Positions 1 to 8,982 of a stretch of DNA of 64,000 nucleotides are shown here, piece by piece (the stretch's first letter is position 1; each line of letters begins with the position of its first letter). The stretch comes from Gaiella occulta. Its GTDB lineage: Bacteria > Actinomycetota > Thermoleophilia > Gaiellales > Gaiellaceae. Both the position numbers and the translations under genes were made by a program. Under the pieces are notes generated by a model. That model was given only the letters and a program-made list of their open reading frames with translations. It searched no databases and was not told the origin of the DNA. Where the stretch lies: contig NZ_QQZY01000004.1 in the NCBI RefSeq assembly GCF_003351045.1, positions 186,001 through 250,000 on the forward strand. Direction: 5' to 3'.

Positions 1-106
1 CTCCATCCTCCACCCGGACGGGGGGATGGCTTCCGCCATCGGCGGGGGCTAGCAAGGACGAGCGTCTTCGTATAGGATTTCGTATCCGATAGTGGAGGAG
101 TTGAAG

Positions 107-1846
107 GTGGCGACGATCTTTCCAGTCGACGACGTGATCGACGAGCCGTGGTATCCGGGCTACGACCCGGCCCGGAATGACGATTTCATGGCGTTCGATC
201 GGCCGGGGAACTTCTCCAAGAAGGACGAAACGGCATTCTGGCCGCTCGACTTCCACTACCCCCGCGGAGTCGTGCCGCTCGGGGTGACCGTGATCGTCTC
301 CGGAGCATGCTGGGGAAGCCAGGTCGCCGCCGAGGCGGTGCCGCTCCCCGCCGGCCGCGGGTTGCGAGGACGCTTCGTGGGCCCGCATCTCTATGCCACC
401 GAGGTACCGGTCGCGTCGCCGTTCGAGATCGAGCTTCGCACCGGTCGGGTGGCTCAGCGCATGCCCGAGTTGATCGCCGGGTTCCCCGAGATGTGGCGAC
501 GGGCCGTCGCCGAGCTGGAGGGATGGCAGGCCCTCGAGCGGAGGGACCTGTCGACGCTCGATCGCGCAGGAATCGGCGCGTTCTTCGACGAAGCCGTCAC
601 CTACGTCCGGCGCGCGTGGGAGATCCACTTCGAGGCGATGTACCCGCTGCTCGCGAACTACCTCGGCTTCCAGGGTCTCTGTGGCGAGCTGGGCCTGGAT
701 CCGGGTCAGGTGGCGACGTTCCTGCAGGGCTACCCCTCGAAGATCGTCGAGACCGACCGCGAGCTCTGGCGGCTCACAGCGCTCGCGCGCGAGCAGGGGC
801 TGGAGGCGCTGTTCGCCTCGACCGAGGCCGCAGACCTCTCAGGCGCTCTCCGCTCTTCCCCCGCCGCGGAGGCATGGCTGCGCGAGTTCGACTCGTACAT
901 CGACGTCTACGGATGGCGAACCGAGGTGATAACCGACGTCGCCGTGGCGCCCTGGGTCGAGGACCCCATCTCTCCGCTCGGCACGATCAAGACGTTCCTG
1001 ACTGCGAGCGGCGACCACGACTTCGACGCCGCGATCCAGCAGGCGGCGGCAGAGCGCGAGCACGCCATCGCCGGTGCGCGGTCTCAACTCACGGGCGAGG
1101 AGCTGAAAGCGTTCGACGCCGCCCTCGAGTCGTGCAGGGCCGCGAACTTCACGTGGTGGAACGAGGAGCACAACTTCTACATCGACCTGCGGGCGCACAT
1201 CCCCATTCGCCGTGCCGCCCTCGCTCTGGCCGACGCGCTCGGTGTCGAGGAACGCGACGACGTCTTCTTCCTCTTCTCCTACGAGTTCCGCGATCTCTGC
1301 GCGGGCCGCCAGGAGTGGAGCGACCTCGCCGACATCACGGCAGAGCGCCGGGCGTGGTTCATCGCCTGGCAGGAGCGCCGCGGGGCGCTGCCGCGCGTGC
1401 TCGGCACTCGCCCCCAGGGCTCCGCCGATCCGGTGGTGAAAGAGATCTTCGGCATGGGCCGCCACTACTTCGAGGCGCTCGAGGCGGACGGCGGCGCGGG
1501 CACCCGCCTCGAGGGGCTCCCCGCCTCGAGCGGTGTGGCGCGTGGGCGTGCGCGTGTGCTCCTCAGCCCGGCGGAGCTGCACGCGATCGAGCCCGGGGAG
1601 GTGCTCGTCTGCGAGGCGACGTCACCGAGCTGGACGCCGGCGTTCACGAAGATCGCGGCATGCGTCTGCGATGTCGGCGGCTCGCTCACCCATGCCTCGA
1701 TCGTCAGTCGCGAATACCGGATCCCGTGCGTCACCGCATGCGCCGTCGCGACGACGACGATCAGGACGGGCGACATCGTCGAGGTCGACGGCGGCAACGG
1801 CGTGGTCACCATCGTCTCGCGCGGCGAAGCAGAGCCTGCAGCGTGA
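107..1846 (+). CDS. PEP-utilising (swivelling-domain) subunit of a split dikinase
   Basis: About 579 residues. The last ~100 residues are a PEP-synthase/PPDK phosphohistidine swivelling domain. The motif GGSLTHASIVSRE carries the catalytic His about 51 residues from the end. The preceding ~470 residues are mostly helical, as in the substrate-binding part of rifampicin phosphotransferase and related dikinases. An in-frame GTG at 92 is possible, but GGAGGAG at 94-100 sits 6 nt before GTG 107 and would be the ribosome-binding site, so 107 is preferred. The next gene, overlapping by 4 nt, encodes the missing ATP-binding half. Together they equal a full dikinase (ATP + substrate + water or PEP to phospho-substrate, AMP and Pi) in reversed domain order. 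The family call is firm; the substrate is unknown. Confidence 0.8.
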   Translation: MATIFPVDDVIDEPWYPGYDPARNDDFMAFDRPGNFSKKDETAFWPLDFHYPRGVVPLGVTVIVSGACWGSQVAAEAVPLPAGRGLRGRFVGPHLYATEVPVASPFEIELRTGRVAQRMPELIAGFPEMWRRAVAELEGWQALERRDLSTLDRAGIGAFFDEAVTYVRRAWEIHFEAMYPLLANYLGFQGLCGELGLDPGQVATFLQGYPSKIVETDRELWRLTALAREQGLEALFASTEAADLSGALRSSPAAEAWLREFDSYIDVYGWRTEVITDVAVAPWVEDPISPLGTIKTFLTASGDHDFDAAIQQAAAEREHAIAGARSQLTGEELKAFDAALESCRAANFTWWNEEHNFYIDLRAHIPIRRAALALADALGVEERDDVFFLFSYEFRDLCAGRQEWSDLADITAERRAWFIAWQERRGALPRVLGTRPQGSADPVVKEIFGMGRHYFEALEADGGAGTRLEGLPASSGVARGRARVLLSPAELHAIEPGEVLVCEATSPSWTPAFTKIAACVCDVGGSLTHASIVSREYRIPCVTACAVATTTIRTGDIVEVDGGNGVVTIVSRGEAEPAA

Positions 1847-2898
1847 CTCCGATCGCCTGGCTGGACCACCTCGACGCCACCGACGAGGTCGACGTCGGCG
1901 GCAAGCTCGCGAAGCTCGGCGACCTTCGCCGGGCTGGCGTCGAAACGCCGCCGGGGTTCGCGGTTCGCGCGCAGGCGTTCGCCGAGTTCGCGCGGGAGAG
2001 CGGCGTCGGCACAGCGATCGAGAGCTTCCTCGCAGGTGTCGACGACCCCGACGACCTGGATGCGATCGAGAGGGCTGCGCAGGCGATCCGCTCGGCGATC
2101 GAGGCTGCCGCGATGCCCGCGCCGCTCGCGCACGCGATCACGGAGGCGTACGAGGCTCTCTCCGACCGGTGCCGCGACCTCAACGTTCCCACCGCCGTGC
2201 GGAGCTCGGCCCTCGCCGAGGACAGAGCGGACGCGAGCTACGCGGGACAGTACGACACGTTCCTCGGCGTCACCGGCGCCGAGTCCGTGCTCACCGCCGT
2301 GATGCGCTGCTGGGCCAGCCTGTTCAACGGGCGGGCGCTCGCCTACCGGCTTCGCGCGGGGGACGACCCACGCGACAGCGCGATCGCCGTCGGCGTGCTG
2401 GAGCTCGTCCCAGCCCGCTGCTCGGGCGTCGCATTCTCCATGCACCCGGTCACCGGCAAGCGCGACCGGATCGTGATCGAAGGCTCCTGGGGGTGGGGGG
2501 AGGCGGTCGTCAAGGGTCTCGTCGTTCCGGACCACTTGGAGGTGGACAAGGCGGGCGGCCGCACACTGCGCTACGACGTGGCTCGAAAGGACGTCGTCTC
2601 GCTCTTCGACTACGCGCAGGGCATGGTCGTCGAGGCGCCGATGCCGGAGCGTCTCCGTGAGCGGCCGATCCTCGACGACGAGCAACTCGGCGCTGTCGTG
2701 GATGCCGTGCTCTCGGTGGAGCGGCACTTCGGCTTCCCCGTCGACGTGGAGTGGGTGATCAGCCGGCACCGGCGTCCGGGCGAGCCCGTGACCGTTGTGC
2801 AGGCGCGGCCGGAGACGGTCAACCTGGGCGTGCCGCCCACGCCGACGTGGGACACGGCCGTGATGCTCCGGCACGCGTTCGGAGGCGAGCCGCGATGA
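1843..2898 (+). CDS. PEP/pyruvate-binding ATP-grasp subunit of the split dikinase
   Basis: 351 residues matching the N-terminal ATP-grasp domain of PEP synthase/PPDK. It opens with a GGK-like glycine-lysine segment (VGGKLAKLGDL). It contains VRSSALAED and YAGQYDTFLGV near residue 120, and ends with an EW..........VQARPET strand typical of the family. Start GTG 1843 overlaps the stop of the upstream gene (GTGA), giving translational coupling; I reject a much longer reading upstream in this frame because it lies over the first gene. The family's usual C-terminal swivelling domain is absent here and encoded by the neighbour, so the two proteins should work as a complex. It could serve as a phenylphosphate-synthase-like or rifampicin-phosphotransferase-like kinase; neither can be decided from sequence alone. 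Confidence 0.82.
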   Translation: MTPIAWLDHLDATDEVDVGGKLAKLGDLRRAGVETPPGFAVRAQAFAEFARESGVGTAIESFLAGVDDPDDLDAIERAAQAIRSAIEAAAMPAPLAHAITEAYEALSDRCRDLNVPTAVRSSALAEDRADASYAGQYDTFLGVTGAESVLTAVMRCWASLFNGRALAYRLRAGDDPRDSAIAVGVLELVPARCSGVAFSMHPVTGKRDRIVIEGSWGWGEAVVKGLVVPDHLEVDKAGGRTLRYDVARKDVVSLFDYAQGMVVEAPMPERLRERPILDDEQLGAVVDAVLSVERHFGFPVDVEWVISRHRRPGEPVTVVQARPETVNLGVPPTPTWDTAVMLRHAFGGEPR

Positions 2899-4340
2899 GC
2901 GGCACCATGCTCGTCGACGGGTGCTGGCGTTCCAGCGGCCGGCGCGCCGAGATTCGCGATCCGGCGAACGTCGACGAGATCGTCGGCGAGGTAGACCTCG
3001 CCACCGAGTCCGACGTGGCGGACGCCTACGCGGCGGCCGCCGGAGCGGCGCAGGCATGGCGACGTGCCCCGGCGACCGAGCGCGCCGCCGTCCTCCACCG
3101 CGCCGCCACGATCCTCGTGGAGCGGGCGGACGACGTGGCACGGGGGCTGGTACGTGAGGAGGGGAAGATCCTCTCCGACGCGGCCGGGGAAGTGCAGCGC
3201 TCGGCGGAGACGCTCCGATACTTCGCAGGCGAGGCCCTCCAGCCGATCGGCGACGTGCTTCCAGGCGTCAAGCCCGGTGCGCTCACCCTGGCCAGGCGGC
3301 TCCCCGTCGGCCCTGTGCTCGCCGTGACACCGTTCAACTTCCCCCTCCTCATCCCCACCTGGAAGATCGCCGCCGCCCTCGCGTTCGGCAATACGATCGT
3401 TTGGAAGCCATCGCAGCTGACGCCGCTGACGGCGGTTCGCCTGGCCGAAGTGCTTGCCGACTCGGGCCTTCCCGGTGGCGTGCTCAATCTCGTCACCGGT
3501 ACCGCCCGCGAGATCGGCGACGCTCTCCTCGACCACCCGGCGCTCCACGCCCTCACCTTCACCGGCTCGACGCCCGTTGGGCGCGGGCTCGAACGGCGGC
3601 TAGCCGGACGCGGCGTTCGCGTCCAGCTCGAGATGGGCGGCAAGAACGTCGCGATCGTCCTCGACGACGCTCCCGTTGCCGAGGCGGCTCGTGCGATCGT
3701 CGTGGGCGCGATGGCCGCCACCGGGCAGCGCTGCGTGTCGATCAGCCGCGCGGTCAGCTCGCATCGCCTCGCCGGTGAGCTACGCGAGGCGGTCGTCGCA
3801 GAGGTCGCCCGTATCCGGCTCGGCCACGGTCTCGAGGCGGAGACGACGATGGGGCCGCTCGTCAGCGCCGACGCCGCCGCGGCGGTGCTCGCTGCCGTCG
3901 AGTCGGCGCGCGTCGAGGGTGCATCGGTCGTCACGGGCGGCGCGCGACCCGACGACACAGAGCTCTCGCACGGACACTTCGTGGCGCCAACCGTCCTCGA
4001 CAACGTTGACCCGGCGTCTGCGGTCGCCCAGGAGGAGGTCTTCGGACCCGTGCTCTCCCTGATCGGCGTGGACGACGACGAGCGCGCGATCGAGGTCGCG
4101 AACTCCACCCGCTACGGGCTCAACGCAGCCGTGTTCACATGTGACCTCGAGCGTGCGCTCGCGATGGTCGACGGCATCGAGGCCGGGATGGTGCACGTCA
4201 ACGCCGTCACCGGGATCCAGCCGTACATCCCCTTCGGTGGGCACAAGGACTCGAGCTTCGGCCCGGCGGAGCAGGGCAAGGCGGCGGCCGAGTTCTTCAC
4301 CGAGCTACAGGTCGTCAACATCCACCCGAGGTGCGCATGA
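2895..4340 (+). CDS. NAD(P)-dependent aldehyde dehydrogenase
   Basis: 481 residues, normal length for the family. It oxidises an aldehyde to the acid. Visible landmarks are the cofactor-site TPFNFPLLIPTWK, the WKPSQ lysine segment, FTGSTPVGR (Rossmann loop), the general base Glu in LEMGGKN, the nucleophile Cys in TGQRC, and the late EEVFGPVLS and PFGGHKDSS. ATG 2895 overlaps the preceding stop (ATGA). Position between a dikinase and a HAD phosphatase suggests its aldehyde is an intermediate of the same pathway. The exact substrate cannot be read; it resembles general fatty or aromatic aldehyde and semialdehyde dehydrogenases. Confidence 0.88.
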   Translation: MSGTMLVDGCWRSSGRRAEIRDPANVDEIVGEVDLATESDVADAYAAAAGAAQAWRRAPATERAAVLHRAATILVERADDVARGLVREEGKILSDAAGEVQRSAETLRYFAGEALQPIGDVLPGVKPGALTLARRLPVGPVLAVTPFNFPLLIPTWKIAAALAFGNTIVWKPSQLTPLTAVRLAEVLADSGLPGGVLNLVTGTAREIGDALLDHPALHALTFTGSTPVGRGLERRLAGRGVRVQLEMGGKNVAIVLDDAPVAEAARAIVVGAMAATGQRCVSISRAVSSHRLAGELREAVVAEVARIRLGHGLEAETTMGPLVSADAAAAVLAAVESARVEGASVVTGGARPDDTELSHGHFVAPTVLDNVDPASAVAQEEVFGPVLSLIGVDDDERAIEVANSTRYGLNAAVFTCDLERALAMVDGIEAGMVHVNAVTGIQPYIPFGGHKDSSFGPAEQGKAAAEFFTELQVVNIHPRCA

Positions 4341-5233
4341 AGCCGGACGCCGCGGCTCCGCCACCGCTCGGGTCGCTCGAGCGCTACGGCGCGGTCTTGC
4401 TCGATCTGGACGGCACCGTCTATCTGGACCGGGACGCGCTTCCCGGGGCGCGCGACTTCGTTCTCGCAAGTCGTGCGGCCGGGCTGCGTGTCGGCTTCGT
4501 CACCAACATGGCGTTCGAGGACACCGCATGGTGCGTCGAAGGGCTTCGGCGCTGCGGGATTCCCGCGACACCCGGCGACGTCGTCACTGCGGCCGACTCG
4601 CTCGCCCTCGCGCTCTCTGCCGGTGGCATCGGAGCCGTTGCCTACGTTGGCGGCGTGGGACTCCGCACCGCGCTCGATGCGAAGGGAATCGATGCGCTCG
4701 AGGTCGACCGCGTCGATGTCGACAGTTGGGCTCGGGCACCGGCCGACGGCCGCGCGCTCGCCATCGGCATGACGCCGGGGATCACCAGCAACCAGATCGA
4801 TCGACTCGCACGCCTCGCCGGCGCTGGATTCCCGCTGTACGTCTCGAGCGTTGATCGAGGCATGCCGACGAAGAGCGGTATCGTTCCCGGCGCGGCCGCG
4901 GTCCTGGCCGAGTTGCGCGACCGTGTCGATGTCGAGGCCCGGGTCTGCGGCAAGACGTCCCCGGAGTTCGCATCGCTCGTTCACCAGCTCCTGGACGGAA
5001 CGAATCCGCCGCTCGTGGTGGGAGACAGCCTCGAGGCGGACGTCGTCTTCGCCGCCCAGGAGGGGTTCGACTCGCTCCTCGTGCTCACCGGCGTCTCGAC
5101 CGCGGAGTCCCTCGGTGCCGCGAGCGTCGGCCCCACCTACTGCGAGCCGGACCTCGCATCCGCATACCGGAACGCCTTCGGCGGCGATGCGGCCACCGGG
5201 CGGCACGAATCGATCGAAAGGAACGCACCATGA
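4337..5233 (+). CDS. HAD-superfamily subclass IIA (NagD/phosphoglycolate-type) phosphatase
   Basis: 298 residues. Motif I is LLDLDGTVYLD near residue 22, with the nucleophile Asp and the DxDGT pattern. Motif II is VGFVTN. The C-terminal motif VGDSLEADVVFA holds the metal-binding Asp residues. Long cap insertion and length fit subclass IIA phosphatases (NagD, p-nitrophenyl phosphatase). ATG 4337 overlaps the aldehyde dehydrogenase stop and the gene ends in an ATGA overlap with E1 beta, so it is in the middle of the operon. It may dephosphorylate the product made by the dikinase pair; this is inference from context. Confidence 0.82.
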   Translation: MKPDAAAPPPLGSLERYGAVLLDLDGTVYLDRDALPGARDFVLASRAAGLRVGFVTNMAFEDTAWCVEGLRRCGIPATPGDVVTAADSLALALSAGGIGAVAYVGGVGLRTALDAKGIDALEVDRVDVDSWARAPADGRALAIGMTPGITSNQIDRLARLAGAGFPLYVSSVDRGMPTKSGIVPGAAAVLAELRDRVDVEARVCGKTSPEFASLVHQLLDGTNPPLVVGDSLEADVVFAAQEGFDSLLVLTGVSTAESLGAASVGPTYCEPDLASAYRNAFGGDAATGRHESIERNAP

Positions 5234-6288
5234 GCATCGGCAACACCGAGGCGCCCGCGTCGCCCCTCCGCGAGGCGACGAAGCTGCGCATGAACCAGGC
5301 GATCGGCGCCGCGATGGCGGACGAGATGCGCGAAGACGACACCGTGGTCGTGTTCGGCGAGGACGTGGCCCAGAGTGGCGGCGTCTTCAAGACGAGCGTC
5401 GGTCTTCTCGACGAATTCGGCCCGTCGCGCGTACGCGACACGCCGATCTCGGAAATGGCGATCGCGGGCGCGGCCGTCGGCGCCGCCGCCGCGGGCCTCC
5501 GACCCGTGATCGAGATCATGTTCGCCGAGTTCTACGGCGTCGCGCTCGACCAGATCGTGACGCAGGCGGCGAAGCTCCACTATCTCTCGAACGGGGCGCT
5601 CACGATCCCGCTCGTCAGCCGCGGCTCCTGCGGCGCCGGGCGCGGCTTCGGTGCGACCCACTCGCAGACGCTCGAGACGTGGTTCCTCGCCACACCCGGT
5701 CTCAAGCTCGCCGTCTGCTCGGGCGCACAGTCCGCCTACGGTCTGCTGCGCTCCGCGATCCGCGACGACAACCCCGTCGTGTTCCTCGAGCCCAAGGCCC
5801 TCTACGGCGAGCGCGAGGAGGTGGTGACCGGCGACGAGGGCATCATCCCGCTCGGGGTCGCGGCGACGAAGCGAGCCGGCGACGACGTCACGCTCGTCAC
5901 CCTGGGGCAGATGGTCGGCGTCTCGCTGCGAGCGGCGGCGGCGCTCGAGAGCAGGGTCTCGGTCGAGGTGATCGACCTGCAGACGCTGCTGCCGTGGGAT
6001 CACGCCGCCGTGCTCGCGTCGGTCGCCCGCACGAGGCGCCTCGTCGTCGTCGAGGAGAACCCATTCACCGGCGGCTGGGGCACCGAGATCGTCGCGCACG
6101 TTGCCTCGCAGCTGCACGGACAGCTCGACGCCCCCCCACACCGCGTGACCACCCCGGACGTGCCGGTCCCGTTCAACCGCACGCTCGAGTTCACGTACCT
6201 CCCGTCGGCCGAGTACGTCGCCGAGCAGGTGGCACATCTCGTCGAGCACGGCATCCTGCCCGCGCCGTGGTGGGAGGTGTACGCATGA
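5230..6288 (+). CDS. 2-oxoacid (pyruvate/acetoin-type) dehydrogenase E1 beta
   Basis: 352 residues, usual for the E1 beta subunit that forms the alpha2beta2 thiamine-diphosphate decarboxylase. It begins with the family start TKLRMNQAIGAAMADEM. It has FGEDVAQSGGVFKTS, DTPISEMAIAGAAVGAA (the conserved Glu contacts ThDP), the pyrimidine-domain segment GAGRGFGATHSQ, and the C-terminal LVVVEENPFTGGWGTEI of the transketolase C domain. The start overlaps the HAD stop. It must pair with one or both E1 alpha proteins downstream, since this is the only beta subunit in the cluster. Acetoin dehydrogenase AcoB is a close alternative name. Confidence 0.88.
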   Translation: MSIGNTEAPASPLREATKLRMNQAIGAAMADEMREDDTVVVFGEDVAQSGGVFKTSVGLLDEFGPSRVRDTPISEMAIAGAAVGAAAAGLRPVIEIMFAEFYGVALDQIVTQAAKLHYLSNGALTIPLVSRGSCGAGRGFGATHSQTLETWFLATPGLKLAVCSGAQSAYGLLRSAIRDDNPVVFLEPKALYGEREEVVTGDEGIIPLGVAATKRAGDDVTLVTLGQMVGVSLRAAAALESRVSVEVIDLQTLLPWDHAAVLASVARTRRLVVVEENPFTGGWGTEIVAHVASQLHGQLDAPPHRVTTPDVPVPFNRTLEFTYLPSAEYVAEQVAHLVEHGILPAPWWEVYA

Positions 6289-7322
6289 GCATCAGGTCGC
6301 TGACCGTCGACGCACCCGACGGGACGACGGCGCTCGCGCGCCGGGACGCCGTTCGGGGCGACCGGGTCGTCCGCCTCGGCCGCATGCTCGAGGCACGCCA
6401 CGTCGAGACCCAGATCCGCCGCTTCCACGATGAGGGGATGGCCTGGGGATCGACGCACACCGCCGAATGGCAGGAGGCATCCGCCGTCGGCCTCGCCGCG
6501 GCGCTGCAGCACGACGATCTCGTCTGCTTCCCCCACCGCGTGCACACGCTCTCGGTCGCTTTCGGGATCACACCGGAGGCCGTCCTCGCCGAGTGTCTCG
6601 GCAAGGCGAGCGGCATCGTCGGCGGCATCGGCGGCTCCGTCCACGTCACCGACACCAGCGTGGGCATCCTGCACACGTTCACGATCCTCGGCGCCCAGGT
6701 GCCGGTCGCCGCAGGCGTCGGCCTCGCGCTCCAGGTGCAGGGTTCTGCGTCGATCGCCGTCTCCATCTTCGGTGACGGCTCCGTGAACATGGGCGCGTTC
6801 CACGAGGGCCTCAACCTGGCCTCGATCTGGCGGCTGCCGGTGCTCTTCGTCTGCGAGAACAACCAGTACTCCGAGCACACGCGCTACGACCGGGTCACGG
6901 CCGGCGGAGACATCGCCGCGCGCGGGGCCTCGTACGCCATTCCGTCGGCCGCGGTTGACGGGCAGGATGTCGATGAGGTCGTCGCCGCCGTCGCCGACGC
7001 GCGGACGCGGGTTGCGGCCGGCGAAGGGCCGTTCCTGCTCGAGATCAAGACGTGGCGCCGCTACGGCCACTCCCGCTCGGATCAGGCAGGCTACCGAGAC
7101 GACGAGGAGGTCGCGCGCTGGCTCGAACGCGACCCCATCGAGCTGTTCGCACAGCGCCTGCGCTCTGAGGGTCTCCTCGACGAGCAGGCCGAGGAGCATC
7201 TTCGCGCCGACGCCGAGCGGCGGGTCGCCGAGGCCGCCGAGCATGCCCTTGCCGCCACCGAGCCCGATGCGTCCGTGATGTTCCGCAACGTCCACGTCGA
7301 TCGGGAAGAGGGAGCAGCATGA
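6285..7322 (+). CDS. 2-oxoacid/acetoin dehydrogenase E1 alpha, copy 1
   Basis: 345 residues. The ThDP/Mg signature GDGSVNMGAFHEGLN runs into the ENNQYSEH asparagine motif. The phosphorylation-loop equivalent is RRYGHSRSDQAGYR. The family segment HTAEWQEASAVGLAAAL is altered from the usual QEA context by a Trp. ATG 6285 overlaps the E1 beta stop and the end overlaps the lipoyl gene, so the alpha, beta and lipoyl proteins are made together. A second E1 alpha lies only 245 nt after this gene's end. Both keep the catalytic motifs, so neither is an obvious pseudogene. Confidence 0.87.
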   Translation: MSIRSLTVDAPDGTTALARRDAVRGDRVVRLGRMLEARHVETQIRRFHDEGMAWGSTHTAEWQEASAVGLAAALQHDDLVCFPHRVHTLSVAFGITPEAVLAECLGKASGIVGGIGGSVHVTDTSVGILHTFTILGAQVPVAAGVGLALQVQGSASIAVSIFGDGSVNMGAFHEGLNLASIWRLPVLFVCENNQYSEHTRYDRVTAGGDIAARGASYAIPSAAVDGQDVDEVVAAVADARTRVAAGEGPFLLEIKTWRRYGHSRSDQAGYRDDEEVARWLERDPIELFAQRLRSEGLLDEQAEEHLRADAERRVAEAAEHALAATEPDASVMFRNVHVDREEGAA

Positions 7323-7561
7323 GCGTGGCCACCGTGAAACTGCCGAAGCTGGGCGAGATGGTCGAGAGCGCCGTCATCGTCGAGTGGTACGTCGTCGAGG
7401 GAGCGCACGTCGAGCGCGACGCACCGCTTGTTCGCGTCGAGACGGACAAGGTGGAGATGGACGTCCCCGCTCCGGTGGCGGGCACCGTCCTCCGGCTGAT
7501 GGCAGTCGAGGACGAGGAGGTTCCCGTCGGAGGTCCGATCTGTCAACTCGAGATGGCGTAG
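7319..7561 (+). CDS. Free-standing lipoyl (biotinyl/lipoyl attachment) domain protein
   Basis: 80 residues forming one lipoyl domain and nothing else. The modified Lys sits at about residue 44 in VETDKVEMDVP, and the flanking halves KLPKLGEMVES and GTVLRLMAVEDEEVPVG are the two symmetric beta hairpins. E2 proteins normally carry this domain at the N-terminus followed by a peripheral-subunit-binding domain and a catalytic domain. Here all of that is absent, and the next gene starts 3-6 nt later, so it is not a frameshifted E2. It probably accepts the acyl group from E1 and must deliver it to an acyltransferase encoded elsewhere, or to water or another acceptor. Confidence 0.85.
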   Translation: MSVATVKLPKLGEMVESAVIVEWYVVEGAHVERDAPLVRVETDKVEMDVPAPVAGTVLRLMAVEDEEVPVGGPICQLEMA

Positions 7562-7567
7562 GTCGTG

Positions 7568-8572
7568 ATGGACTCGGTCATCGCCGACGAGGCAGTGCAG
7601 CGGCGCAGGTCCGTGCGCTCGAGCGCGCTGGCGCGGCTCGAGCGGATGATCGAGATTCGCCTCGTGGAAGAGCGAATCCGCGACCTCCATCGAGAAGGGA
7701 AGGCCTGGGGGACTACGCACTGCGCTGACGGTCAAGAGGCGGTCGCGGTCGGGCTCGCGGCGGCGGCTCGCCCCGACGACCTGGTCGTGTGCACCCACCG
7801 AACGCACCACATCGGGCTCGCGCTCGGTGTGACGCCAGAGTCGCTGATCGCGGAGAACATCGGCCGCGCTTCGGGCGCGCTCGGCGGGCTCGGCGGCTCC
7901 ATGCACCTGACGGCGACCGAGGTCGGACTGTTGCACTCGATCCCCATCATCGGCGCGATGATCCCGGTCGCCGCCGGAGCTGCGCTGGCGGCGCAGGTGC
8001 TCGGCGACGAGCGGGTCGCGGTCGCGGTCTTCGGGGACGGCGGGGTCAACATCGGCGCCTTCCACGAGAGCCTGAACCTCGCCGCCGTCTGGCGCCTGCC
8101 CGTGGTCTTCCTCTGCGAGAACAACGTCTACGCCGAGTACACCGCCTCGGCCGAGACGACACCGGTGCCGATCGCAACGCGCGCCGATGCTTACGGGATG
8201 CCGTCCGCGGTGCTCGATGGGCAGAACGTGGAGGCCGTGCGCGAGGGGCTCGAGCAGGCGTTCGTCAGGGCGCGCGCCGGAGACGGGCCGACGCTCGTCG
8301 AAGTCGCCACGTACCGGTACGGAGGGCACTCCGCCTCCGACCAGAGCCCGTACCGCCGGGACGGAGAGCTCGAGCGCTGGCTCGAGCGCGACCCGATCGC
8401 CGTGCAGGTGGCCCATCTCGAGGCGCTGGGGGAGATCGGCGACCTCGACGCGCTGCGGCGGCAGGTGACCGCCCGCGTCGACGCAGCGACCGAGGCTGCG
8501 CTCGCAGCGCCAGAGCCGGAGCTCGCCGCCATGTTCGCCAACGTGCTCGCTCCCGGCCCGGCACCAGTTTGA
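7568..8572 (+). CDS. 2-oxoacid/acetoin dehydrogenase E1 alpha, copy 2
   Basis: 334 residues. The ThDP motif GDGGVNIGAFHESLN, ENNVYAEY and the loop RYGGHSASDQSPYR are intact. It is clearly paralogous to copy 1, with matching segments such as AWGTTHCADGQEA versus AWGSTHTAEWQEA and the shared LERDPI tail, but diverged along its whole length. That points to an old duplication or a separate origin. ATG 7568 is chosen; GTG 7565 directly before it is an alternative, and no clear ribosome-binding site favours either. It is the last gene of the operon. It may give the complex a second substrate specificity using the single E1 beta. Confidence 0.85.
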   Translation: MDSVIADEAVQRRRSVRSSALARLERMIEIRLVEERIRDLHREGKAWGTTHCADGQEAVAVGLAAAARPDDLVVCTHRTHHIGLALGVTPESLIAENIGRASGALGGLGGSMHLTATEVGLLHSIPIIGAMIPVAAGAALAAQVLGDERVAVAVFGDGGVNIGAFHESLNLAAVWRLPVVFLCENNVYAEYTASAETTPVPIATRADAYGMPSAVLDGQNVEAVREGLEQAFVRARAGDGPTLVEVATYRYGGHSASDQSPYRRDGELERWLERDPIAVQVAHLEALGEIGDLDALRRQVTARVDAATEAALAAPEPELAAMFANVLAPGPAPV

Positions 8573-8982
8573 GCACGAGCATGGTCGTCGGTGGGCGGAA
8601 GCGTCGAGAACCGGAGGCAGCGAGGTCGAGCCACTCCCCGTGCTGAATCCGGTCGCTGTGGCCGCCGGGGTTCCCCGCTCACCCGGTGCCACCCGCGGGC
8701 GCGCCACGCCTGACAAAGGCTACGGCGGCCGAGACTTCGAACCCAGACGGCAAGGACGGGCTCTGGACGTGCGGGGAGCACCCAGCCGAGTGGTGGCGCC
8801 AACCGGACGGCTGGTCGGCTACGCCTGGCCCGCCCACCGGCGGCTCAGCGCCTGGGCTGGGGCGACCCGACAAGCGTCCGTGCTTCTCATGTACCTGCTG
8901 GCCCTACCCGCGTTCCCCGTGGTCGGGGCCGGCGTCGTTGACCGATCTTGCTGTTCTCTGGCGGGGCCGCCCGGCGCCTGTC
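8573..8982. other. Convergent intergenic gap, no gene seen
   Basis: 410 bp between the last gene of the dikinase/E1 operon and the 3' end of the glycosyltransferase-ATPase fusion on the other strand. Reading frames here are uninterrupted only because of high GC and show no family motif. I see no convincing terminator hairpin followed by a T-run. Confidence 0.5.
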
